This document shows, piece after piece, positions 1 through 8,700 of a DNA stretch of 64,000 nucleotides. The notes under the pieces were generated by a model that was not told where the DNA came from, made no database searches, and was given only the letters and a program-made list of their open reading frames with translations. Every line of letters starts with the position of its first letter. The first letter of the stretch is position 1. A program made the translations under genes and the position numbers. The stretch is from an uncultured Clostridia bacterium (GTDB lineage: Bacteria; Bacillota; Clostridia; Monoglobales; Monoglobaceae): the NCBI GenBank assembly GCA_910580105.1, contig CAJTWN010000010.1:7231-71230 (forward strand), given 5' to 3'.

Positions 1-9
1 CCTCTTTTA

Positions 10-75
10 CTGTTCAGATTATACTATTATATCTCATTTTTTGCGGTAGATAATGCGATTGGGACGTGGTATAAT
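10..75 (+). promoter_or_regulatory. AraC-type operator block and -10 box, first giant-protein gene
   Basis: A 46-bp block (10-55) recurs at 5595-5640 with about 41 of 46 positions identical. In both copies it ends exactly 14 bp before a TATAAT box (70-75 here). It contains the half-site-like words AGATTAT and TAGATAAT. There is no good -35 hexamer, which fits a promoter that needs an activator. The AraC-family gene between the two target genes is the obvious candidate regulator (inference). Confidence 0.6.
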
Positions 76-105
76 GAAGGGGTAAATCTATATCGGGAGG
101 AGAAA

Positions 106-3100
106 ATGATGAAAAAAAGATGGATTGCATTTGCGGCGGCGCTGATGATGGTGCTGGGGTTGTTCGGCGCCTTTCCGGCCTTTGCCGCAGAGGAGACGAT
201 CACCGTGCCGGTCAGTGTGTCCGGCATCTTTGAAGGGGAGAACCACTGGGCAGACGCCAGCTATACCTGTGTGGTGACGGACGGCGTTCCGGCCGGATCG
301 GGCATTTTATCTAACGGGAAATATTCCTTCATGTACTTTCCGCAGACAGGAGAAATCAAGAAAAATGCCCAGACGGATAACGGCTTTTTCTTCAACGATG
401 CGGTGGTACCCACCGTGGTCATCCCATGGAAGATTGAGCCCTTTGCGGTGAGCGGTGTGAACTATCCCGCAAAGACCATTCAGATTTCGGCCACTGCCTA
501 TATACATCCGTTCAACACTTTGGATCCCGGGGTGAAGATCCTCGCCCATGGGGAGGGGACGGAAGCCGTTGCCCCCCGAAGCCTGTACGGTCTTCCGGCG
601 GCCTGCAAGGATCTGGTCATCAAGCTCCCGGATTCCATCAAGACCATTGGGACGGGGGCATTCTGTGCCGCGACCTTCAGCGGTGCCGTCTTTCACGAGA
701 TCGTGATTCCGGAAGGGGTCACAATGATTGATAAGACCGCCTTCGGCCTGACCCGGTTCCCTGCCTGTACCTTCCCGGTTGGGGTGACGTCGGTCAGTGA
801 CAATGTATTGCAGAACAACAGTCTTTTGCAGGAGATCACCTTTAAAGGGGAGATCACCCGGCTGGGCGCCGCCGCATTCAGCGGATGTACCAGCCTTCGT
901 ACCATGACCTTTGAGGGGAAGAACGCCCCGGCCAGCATTGCGGCCAATTCCTTTACCTCGGTGCGTCAGCTGACCGTGCGCTATCCGGCAAACGGCGCGG
1001 GCTATGACAGCGAGACCTTCCGAGGTGCCTTTCCGGCGGACACGGTGTTTGAACCCTTTGCGGTGAAGCCTTCGGCGCTGGGAATCTCGGTGACAGGAGG
1101 CAACCTGGTGGGCGACGTGCTCACCGGCCGCTATGAGAGCTTTGTTAGCACTGACGGAAGTGTGGAGAGTGGCTCCACCGCCGCCTGGTACCGGGCGGAT
1201 GACAGCGCCTTTACAAAGAATGTTGAATTGATCGAGACCAAATCCATCCGCGCCGGCGAGGCGCTGACCTATACCCTGACCGAGGCGGACAATAACAAGT
1301 ATATCCGTTTCGGTGTCACCCCCCGGAGCAGTGCGGAGGAGGGGAACCTGGGGGATGAGACCTTTGCCCAGCTTTCTGAACGGGTGCGGATCCCCCAGAC
1401 CCAGCCCATTGTCACCCTGCTGAGTCCCCGGGACGGCTATAAGGTGTATGTGGGCAGTGACATTCAGCTGACGGCCAGCGCGGTCTGCGACAACACCACC
1501 ATCACCAAGGTGGAATACTATGCCAATGGAAGTTTGTGCGGAAGTGCGGACACTGCCCCCTATATGGTGAACTGGAGCGGTGCGCCGGTGGGGGATTACA
1601 CCATCACTGCCAAAGCATATAACGCTTTGGGAGAAACCGGGGAATCTCCGGCCATCGGTATCCGCGTGGCCGACCTGTCTGAGCGGACGGAGCCGGTGTG
1701 GGCACGGAAGTGGACATATGACTTTGAGGAATTCACCACGGATGAAATCTACACCAACGCCACCGGGCTGACCCTGCCGGGGGAGAAGCCGCCGGCGGTG
1801 AGCATTTCCACCGGCGGAACGGTGCAGAGCGCCAAGGGGAAGTTTGACAAAGCTGCAGATGACCACCATATGCAGATCAATTCGATTAACGGGCAGATGA
1901 CCCCGGCCACGGTGCAGTTCAACCTCACCGATCTGGATCAGCCCATCAATAACATCGTGGCAGAGGTGGATATCGCCTTTTCTTCCACCGATGAGACCCG
2001 GTATGTCTTTGAATATATGACGCCCAGCCTGCCCTACCGGGCGTTCACCTTCAGCAACAAGGGCACCATTCAGTATAACAGTAAGTCGGGCACGAAGACC
2101 TTTAAGGATAAAGAAGGCAAGGAGCTCACCTATGCGCCGGACACCTGGTATCATCTGGGGGTCAAATTTGACTTTGTGAACAAGACCATCAGCTATTATC
2201 TGAATGGTGAGGAGCTTCCCATGGAGGATCCCGAGATCCCCTCCCACCATGACTTCATCAGCACCTCCCGTATCCAGGTGTACGGGGTGCACAGCGCTTC
2301 CCAGACGGGGATTATGTATTTGGATAACCTCTCCCTGGGGCAGGAACAGGATTCCTATGTGACCTCGGTGATGACCGCACCCCTGGCCGGCTACAGCCTC
2401 AAGGGGACGGATATTCAATTTGAGGGATATGTCAAGGATTCCACCGGCCGGAAGATTGAGAAGGTGGAATTCTATGCCAACGAACAGATGATCGCAGAAA
2501 AGCCGGGGGACAGCTACAGCTTTACCCTTTCCGATATGCCCTGCGGTGTCTATGATGTTTATGCCAGAGCCATCAGCGAGAGCGGTGAGGAGGGTGTCTC
2601 CGAGACCGTCCGGGTGGTGGTGGACGGCGTTACCCTGCCGAAGATGTATTCGGACGGGATGCTTCTTCAGCGGAACAAGCCCATCCGGATCGCCGGGACG
2701 GGCATCGACGGGGTGCAGGTGACCGCCCTTTTAAACGGCGATCAGGCCGCTGCGACGGTGGAGAACGGAAAGTGGTCCCTCACCCTGCCTGCCCAGGCTG
2801 CCAATAAGAATACCACCCTCACCATCAGTACCAGTGAGGGAACGGTCAATGTGATCCGGGATGTTGCCATCGGCGAGCTGATTATGTGCAGCGGACAGTC
2901 CAATATGGCCTATACCATGGGGGCGTATCCCTCCACGCTGGCGCTGGAAGCGGATAAGACCTATGAGGACATCCGCCTGTTTGTTCAGCCGGAGACTTCG
3001 GCGGGCACACCCCAGACGGATGCGCCTCTGGGGTACTGGACGGAGGCCACCCCTTCGGCGGCCAACCGGTTTTCGGCGGTGGGCTACCTCACCGGCAAGA

Positions 3101-4629
3101 ACTATTACCTGAGTCAGAACGGCGAGGTGCCGGTGGGTCTGATCAAGGGGAGTGTAGGCGGTACGGTCATTAACCGCTGGGTAGATGCGGCGGCCTTTGA
3201 CTTTGATCCCGATCTTGCGGCCAACAAGGTCTATATGTCCAACTACTACAACGGGATGATCCATCCCTTCACCGATTACACCATCGGTACGGCCATCTGG
3301 TACCAGGGGGAGTCCAACACACCACTGAACACCAGCTATGAGAAGATGATGGGAGCGCTGATCGAGAGCTGGCGCAATGCCCGGCAGGATGATCTGAACT
3401 TTATCATCGTACAGCTTCCCATCTTTGACTATCTGGACATCTATAAGGACGCCCGCAGTGCGGTGGGCGTCCGGGAAGGACAGTACAAGGTGTCGGAGAC
3501 CTATGAGAATGTGGAGACGGTGATTGCCGTGGACACCGGCGACGCCCGGGGGATTCATCCCGGGGACAAACTCCCCATTGCCGAGCGCTGTTCGCTGGCG
3601 CTTCAGCACTTTACCCATCCGGAGGATACGGAGCTGGTGTGGAAGAGTCCGTCCTTCGAGCGCTTTGAACAGTCGGGGGATACCATGACCCTCTACTTTA
3701 AGGATGCGGCGGACGGTCTCAAGACCAAGGACGGCGCGGCGCCCCGGGGCTTCAAGATCGCCGGGGACGACGGGAAGTTTGTGGATACCGATGTTACCCT
3801 GAACGGCAATACCATTGTGGTGGACACCTCGAAGGTGACGGGTACCCCCAAAGTGCGCTACGCCTGGGAGGATTCCCCTGCCCTGGATATCAACGGAAAG
3901 TATACCACACTGAATCTGGTGAACAGTGCAGGACTGCCCATGGCGCCCTTCCGTACCGACCGGGATCGGTATAACTTCAAGTCCATTGATCTCAGCACAT
4001 GGGAGATGTCCGATCCGGTGAACTTCACGCCCCAGGTGCTGTCGGTACAGGCGGACGGTGTGATCCGGAACGGCGAGACCACCGTCACCGTCCGGGCAAG
4101 AGATGTGGACGATGCGGTGGCCAAGGTGGAGGTCTATGCGGACGGAAGTCTGCTGGGCGAGGCCGTCCGGGTGGAGGACAGCGACCGCTATACCTATCGA
4201 TGGATCAACCCGACGCCGGGTACCCACAGTCTGCACGCCATCGCCATGGACACGGCTGGGACGACTTCGGTTAAGCAGGATCCGAGCCTTGGGAGTAAGA
4301 CGGTGACCCCGAAGAAGTATCCGGTTGTTTTGAGCCAGGGCGGCGGCTATACCATCTTCCCCTTTGAAGATCTGAAGGGGAACCAGATTGACAACTATGC
4401 CGGGAAGGACGGCGTTAGCGTCACGGCGGACACCCAGGAGGGGAGCGCCCGGCTGGTGATTGCGGCCTATGACGGTGAGGATTCCTTGCTGACCATCAAG
4501 TCGGCGGAAGGGGAGAGTGTCAGCCTCACTGCGGCGGAATTGGGTTCGGCGGTGAAGGTGAAGGCTTTCCTGCTGGATCAGGAGATGAAGCCGCTGACTG
4601 CCGACCGAGAGATTTTACGGACAAAGTAG
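106..4629 (+). CDS. giant secreted LRR / Ig-like / LamG-like / SASA acetylesterase protein (copy 1)
   Basis: Predicted 1,507-aa exported protein. Residues 1-27 form a signal peptide (Lys-Lys-Arg start, hydrophobic core, AFA-AEE cleavage site). In order it then shows BspA-type leucine-rich repeats (about 100-320, with IKLPDSIKTIGTGAF and IVIPEGVTMI), a beta domain (330-425), a bacterial Ig-like domain (435-525), a LamG/concanavalin-like domain (540-750), a second Ig-like domain (760-845), and an SGNH hydrolase of the sialate O-acetylesterase (SASA) type (about 850-1210). A third Ig-like domain (about 1310-1400) and an unassigned tail follow. The esterase motifs are GQSNM (Ser932), WYQGESN (Glu1069) and GIHP (His1151). 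The family removes acetyl groups from sialic acid or plant polysaccharides; the substrate is unknown here, and plant pectin or xylan is my guess. No LPXTG or SLH anchor is seen. GGGAGGAG precedes the start; ATG at 109 is equally possible. Its paralogue begins at 5754. Confidence 0.88.
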   Translation: MMKKRWIAFAAALMMVLGLFGAFPAFAAEETITVPVSVSGIFEGENHWADASYTCVVTDGVPAGSGILSNGKYSFMYFPQTGEIKKNAQTDNGFFFNDAVVPTVVIPWKIEPFAVSGVNYPAKTIQISATAYIHPFNTLDPGVKILAHGEGTEAVAPRSLYGLPAACKDLVIKLPDSIKTIGTGAFCAATFSGAVFHEIVIPEGVTMIDKTAFGLTRFPACTFPVGVTSVSDNVLQNNSLLQEITFKGEITRLGAAAFSGCTSLRTMTFEGKNAPASIAANSFTSVRQLTVRYPANGAGYDSETFRGAFPADTVFEPFAVKPSALGISVTGGNLVGDVLTGRYESFVSTDGSVESGSTAAWYRADDSAFTKNVELIETKSIRAGEALTYTLTEADNNKYIRFGVTPRSSAEEGNLGDETFAQLSERVRIPQTQPIVTLLSPRDGYKVYVGSDIQLTASAVCDNTTITKVEYYANGSLCGSADTAPYMVNWSGAPVGDYTITAKAYNALGETGESPAIGIRVADLSERTEPVWARKWTYDFEEFTTDEIYTNATGLTLPGEKPPAVSISTGGTVQSAKGKFDKAADDHHMQINSINGQMTPATVQFNLTDLDQPINNIVAEVDIAFSSTDETRYVFEYMTPSLPYRAFTFSNKGTIQYNSKSGTKTFKDKEGKELTYAPDTWYHLGVKFDFVNKTISYYLNGEELPMEDPEIPSHHDFISTSRIQVYGVHSASQTGIMYLDNLSLGQEQDSYVTSVMTAPLAGYSLKGTDIQFEGYVKDSTGRKIEKVEFYANEQMIAEKPGDSYSFTLSDMPCGVYDVYARAISESGEEGVSETVRVVVDGVTLPKMYSDGMLLQRNKPIRIAGTGIDGVQVTALLNGDQAAATVENGKWSLTLPAQAANKNTTLTISTSEGTVNVIRDVAIGELIMCSGQSNMAYTMGAYPSTLALEADKTYEDIRLFVQPETSAGTPQTDAPLGYWTEATPSAANRFSAVGYLTGKNYYLSQNGEVPVGLIKGSVGGTVINRWVDAAAFDFDPDLAANKVYMSNYYNGMIHPFTDYTIGTAIWYQGESNTPLNTSYEKMMGALIESWRNARQDDLNFIIVQLPIFDYLDIYKDARSAVGVREGQYKVSETYENVETVIAVDTGDARGIHPGDKLPIAERCSLALQHFTHPEDTELVWKSPSFERFEQSGDTMTLYFKDAADGLKTKDGAAPRGFKIAGDDGKFVDTDVTLNGNTIVVDTSKVTGTPKVRYAWEDSPALDINGKYTTLNLVNSAGLPMAPFRTDRDRYNFKSIDLSTWEMSDPVNFTPQVLSVQADGVIRNGETTVTVRARDVDDAVAKVEVYADGSLLGEAVRVEDSDRYTYRWINPTPGTHSLHAIAMDTAGTTSVKQDPSLGSKTVTPKKYPVVLSQGGGYTIFPFEDLKGNQIDNYAGKDGVSVTADTQEGSARLVIAAYDGEDSLLTIKSAEGESVSLTAAELGSAVKVKAFLLDQEMKPLTADREILRTK

Positions 4630-4645
4630 GTATACAGATCAATAG

Positions 4646-4680
4646 AAAAGCGCCCGAAGGCAGAAGCCTCCAGGCGTTTG
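4646..4680. terminator. hairpin between convergent genes
   Basis: An imperfect hairpin (AAGCGCC...GGCGTTT outer stem, GAAGGC/GCCTCC inner stem, AGAA loop) lies between the stop of the first giant gene and the end of the AraC gene on the opposite strand. It probably terminates in both directions. Confidence 0.5.
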
Positions 4681-4708
4681 CTATATCATATATATAGGAA
4701 TGATGCGG

Positions 4709-5578
4709 TTATATGGACCATTGCTTCCGATAAAACAGAGGAGTGACCTGTTCTGATTTGCGGAAGGTGCGGATGAAGTGGGTGGCATGACAGAAACCGG
4801 TTTCGGCGGCGATCTCCTCAATGCTCTTGGAGGAATAGCGGAGGAGGTTTTTGGCCTTTGAGAGGCGCACCTCGGTGAGGTATTCCATGATGGATTTCCC
4901 TGCGCACCGCTTAAACTCCCGCATTAAATAGTGCTTGTTCACAAAGAACTTTTCCGCCAGCATATCCAGGGTGATCTTGTCCATGTAAAAGGTATTGAGG
5001 TGATAGAAGACATAGTTCACCACGTCGGGATATTGGGCGGACTGTACCGGCTCGGACAGATGAAACATACAGATTTCGGTCAGAATCCGGGTAATGTTCA
5101 TGGAGATCAGAAGCTCGGAATAATCTGCCTGTTTGTTGTGCAGCGAGTGGATCTGCCAGAACAATGATTGTACTGTTTTTTTGTTGTCAATAGAAAATAC
5201 AGGGCAATTTGTATGATCGGCGACATACTTATAATATCCCGGAGCAGCGGCACCGCTGAAATAAAAAAAGATAACCTCCCATCCGGTATCGGATACAGGG
5301 GAATACCTGTGTTTTTTTGTACAGTCGAGAAAAATGACATCATGGGCTTTTAAAATGTAATGTTGTCCCTGATATTCCAGTTTTCCATTCTCTGCGAGGA
5401 TATATAAAAGAAGATAACCTTTCTGCTTTCCGTCCACAGGATTGGGATCTGTTCCGTTTTTGATATAACAGGTTTCTTCTGCGTATAGAAGTGTTTCTTT
5501 TGCAAAGACGCTGGGTGCGGAGACTGTTTTGATAATTTCCTTCTCTGTATGGGTTTGCGGCAATTTTGTATTTTCCAA
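4709..5578 (-). CDS. AraC-family transcriptional regulator
   Basis: 289-aa one-component regulator. The N-terminal part (about 30-170) looks like the cupin-type ligand-binding domain of AraC/XylS proteins. The last ~100 residues carry the two helix-turn-helix motifs: LDMLAEKFFVNKHYLMREFK, then the conserved SIEEIAAETGF...FIRTFRKSEQVTPLFYR. The start codon is TTG, chosen because AAAGGGGG sits 7 bp upstream and no ATG fits. The gene lies between the two giant secreted paralogues and reads away from the second one, sharing its promoter region. AraC proteins of this size usually activate adjacent carbohydrate genes when a sugar binds. I infer that it controls both giant genes through the shared 46-bp block, and perhaps itself. 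The inducer is unknown. Confidence 0.9.
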   Translation of the reverse strand: MENTKLPQTHTEKEIIKTVSAPSVFAKETLLYAEETCYIKNGTDPNPVDGKQKGYLLLYILAENGKLEYQGQHYILKAHDVIFLDCTKKHRYSPVSDTGWEVIFFYFSGAAAPGYYKYVADHTNCPVFSIDNKKTVQSLFWQIHSLHNKQADYSELLISMNITRILTEICMFHLSEPVQSAQYPDVVNYVFYHLNTFYMDKITLDMLAEKFFVNKHYLMREFKRCAGKSIMEYLTEVRLSKAKNLLRYSSKSIEEIAAETGFCHATHFIRTFRKSEQVTPLFYRKQWSI

Positions 5579-5594
5579 AAGTATACCCCCTTTG

Positions 5595-5660
5595 CTGTTC
5601 AGATTATGCTATTTTATCTCACTTTAAGCGGTAGATAATGTTATTATAATATGATATAAT
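5595..5660 (+). promoter_or_regulatory. AraC-type operator block and -10 box, second giant-protein gene
   Basis: Second copy of the 46-bp block (5595-5640), followed after 14 bp by TATAAT (5655-5660), the same register as at 10-75. It lies only 17 bp upstream of the divergent AraC gene's start codon, so one bound regulator could act on both promoters. Confidence 0.6.
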
Positions 5661-5753
5661 GGTGATGTCAAGATGGAGGAGTGTACAATTTTGTCCATTT
5701 TATCCATAGAAAACAGACAGAGATTTCAGTCAGAATCAGAGGAGGAAAAGAGG

Positions 5754-8700
5754 ATGAAAAGAAGATGGATTGCGCTGGCGGCGGCGCTGATGATGGTGCT
5801 GGGGTTATTCGGCGCCTTTCCGGCCTTTGCTGCAGAGGAGACAATCACCGTACCGGTCAGTGTGACCGGTGTTTTTGAAGGGGAGAACCACTGGGCAGAC
5901 GCCAGCTATACCTATGTGGCAACCGACGGCGTGCCCGCCCCATCGGGCATCCTGTCCAACGGGAAATATTCTTTTATGTATACGCCAAGTACGGGACAGA
6001 TCAAGAAGAACGCCCAGACCGACAACGGATTTTTCTTTAACAATGGGGCGGTGCCTACCGTGGTCATTCCCAAGTCCATCGAAGCTTTTTCAGCGGGGAC
6101 GGTGAACTATCCGGCCAGGGAAATCAAGGTTTCTGCCACCTCCCGGATCTTTCTTTTTAACACACTGGACGCCGGTGTGAAGACCCTTGCCATTGCGGAC
6201 GGGGTGGGGGCGGTGGAGGCCTGCACCTTTTATGGTATTCCAAATGGGTGCAGAGATTTAACCATCAAGCTCCCGGATTCCATCAAGACCATTGGCAATG
6301 CGGCCTTCTGTGCCGCTGGATCGAGCGGCGCCATTTTTACGGAGATTGTCATTCCCGATGGCGTTACGTCGATTGATTCCACCGCCTTTGGATTGACCCG
6401 GGTGCCGGTTTGTACCATTCCGGCAGGGGTGAAGGCGATTTCCAAGCAGCTGTTTCAAAACAGCAGTGCAGCCGCAGAGATCACCATCAAGGGTTCGGTG
6501 ACCAGCATCGGCGATAAGGCCTTTAATGGCTGTAAGGCGCTGAAAAAGCTGACCTTTGAGGGGAAGAACGCACCCACAGCCTTTGGAACGGCGGTGGTGG
6601 GTTCGGTGACCGGACTTACCGTCTACTATCCGGCAAACGGTGTCGGCTATGACAGTGCGGCCTTCCGCGCCATCTTCCCGGCGGACACAGTGTTTACACC
6701 CTTCGCGGTGAAGCCTTCGGTGCTGGGCGTTTCAGTGACAGGAGGCAACCTGGTGGGCGATGTGCTCACCGGCCGCTATGAGAGCTTTGTTAGCACTGAC
6801 GGAAGTGTGGAGAGCGGTTCCACCGCGGCCTGGTACCGGGCGGATGACAGCGCCTTTACAAAGAATGTTGAATTGATCGAGACCAAATCCATCCGCGCCG
6901 GCGAGGCGCTGACCTATACCCTGACCGAGGCGGACAATAACAAGTATATCCGTTTCGGTGTCACCCCCCGGAGCAGTGCGGAGGAGGGGAACCTGGGGGA
7001 TGAGACCTTTGCCCAGCTTTCTGAACGGGTGCGGATCCCCCAGACCCAGCCCATTGTCACCCTGCTGAGTCCCCGGGACGGCTATAAGGTGTATGTGGGC
7101 AGTGACATTCAGCTGACGGCCAGCGCGGTCTGCGACAACACCACCATCACCAAGGTGGAATACTATGCCAATGGAAGTTTGTGCGGAAGTGCGGACACTG
7201 CCCCCTATATGGTGAACTGGAGCGGTGCGCCGGTGGGGGATTACACCATCACTGCCAAAGCATATAACGCTTTGGGAGAAACCGGGGAATCTCCGGCCAT
7301 CGGTATCCGCGTGGCCGACCTGTCTGAGCGGACGGAGCCGGTGTGGGCACGGAAGTGGACATATGACTTTGAGGAATTCACCACGGATGAAATCTACACC
7401 AACGCCACCGGGCTGACCCTGCCGGGGGAGAAGCCGCCGGCGGTGAGCATTTCCACCGGCGGAACGGTGCAGAGCGCCAAGGGGAAGTTTGACAAAGCTG
7501 CAGATGACCACCATATGCAGATCAATTCGATTAACGGGCAGATGACGCCGGCCACGGTGAAATTTGACCTGACCAATTTAGATCAGCCCATCGACAACAT
7601 CGTGGCGGAGATGGATCTGGCCTTCACCACCACCGATGAGACCCGGAACATCTTTGGCTATTCCGCCCGGCTGACCTATTATCCCCTTTCCTTTACCAAC
7701 AAGGGGCAGATTCAGTATACCACCAATTCAGGAAATTATATTTTTAAAGACGAAAATGGAAAAGACCTCACCTATGAGGCGAACCGCTGGTATCATGTGG
7801 CCATCCGCTTTGACATGACCACCCAGACCATGACCGTCTATTTGGACGGAGAACCCCTTCCGATGGAGGACAATGTGGTTCCCGGCGTGCAGTACTTCAA
7901 GGACATTACCCAAATTTTTATTGAGGGACGGCACAGCGCATCCCAGACGGGGGTTATGTACATCGACAACCTCTCTGTGGGGCAGGAACAGGATTCCTAC
8001 GTCACCTCGGTGATGACCGCCCCCAAGACGGGCTATAGCCTTAAAGGGACGGATATTCAATTTGAGGGGTATGCCAAGGATTCCACCGGCCGGAAGATTG
8101 AGAAGGTGGAATTCTATGCCAATGAACAGATGATTGCAGAAAAGCCGGGTGACAGCTACAGCTTTACCCTTCCCGATATGCCCTGCGGTGTCTATGAGGT
8201 GTACGCCAGAGCCATCAGCGAGAGCGGTGAGGAGGGTGTCTCCGAGACCGTCCGGCTGGTGGTGGACGGCGTCACCCTGCCGAGAATGTATGCGGACGGG
8301 ATGCTTCTCCAGCGGAACAAGCCCATCCGGATCGCCGGGACGGGCATCGACGGGGTGCAGGTGACCGCCCTTTTAAACGGCGATCAGGCCGCTGCGACGG
8401 TGGAGAACGGAAAGTGGTCCCTCACCCTGCCTGCCCAGGCTGCCAATAAGAATACCATCCTCACCATCCGCACCAGTGAGGGCGTAACCCACGTCTTTCA
8501 TGATGTGGCCATCGGTGAGCTGATCATGTGTGCCGGACAGTCCAACATGGCCTATACCCTGGGCGCGTTCAAGAATCTCCTGCCCGAAGCGGATAAGACT
8601 TACGAGGACATCCGCCTGTTCGTTCAGCCGGAAGGTTCCTCTTCTGCGCTGAAGACCGATGTGCCGGACGGATACTGGACGGAGGCCACGCCCCAGGAGG

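Noticed and set aside
307..4236. Very long minus-strand open frames (307-2418 and 2731-4236, repeated at 6732-7514 and 9144-9887)
   Set aside because: They lie wholly antisense to the giant secreted genes, are rich in His, Arg and Gly as expected for frames shadowing this codon usage, and lack ribosome sites and recognisable domains.
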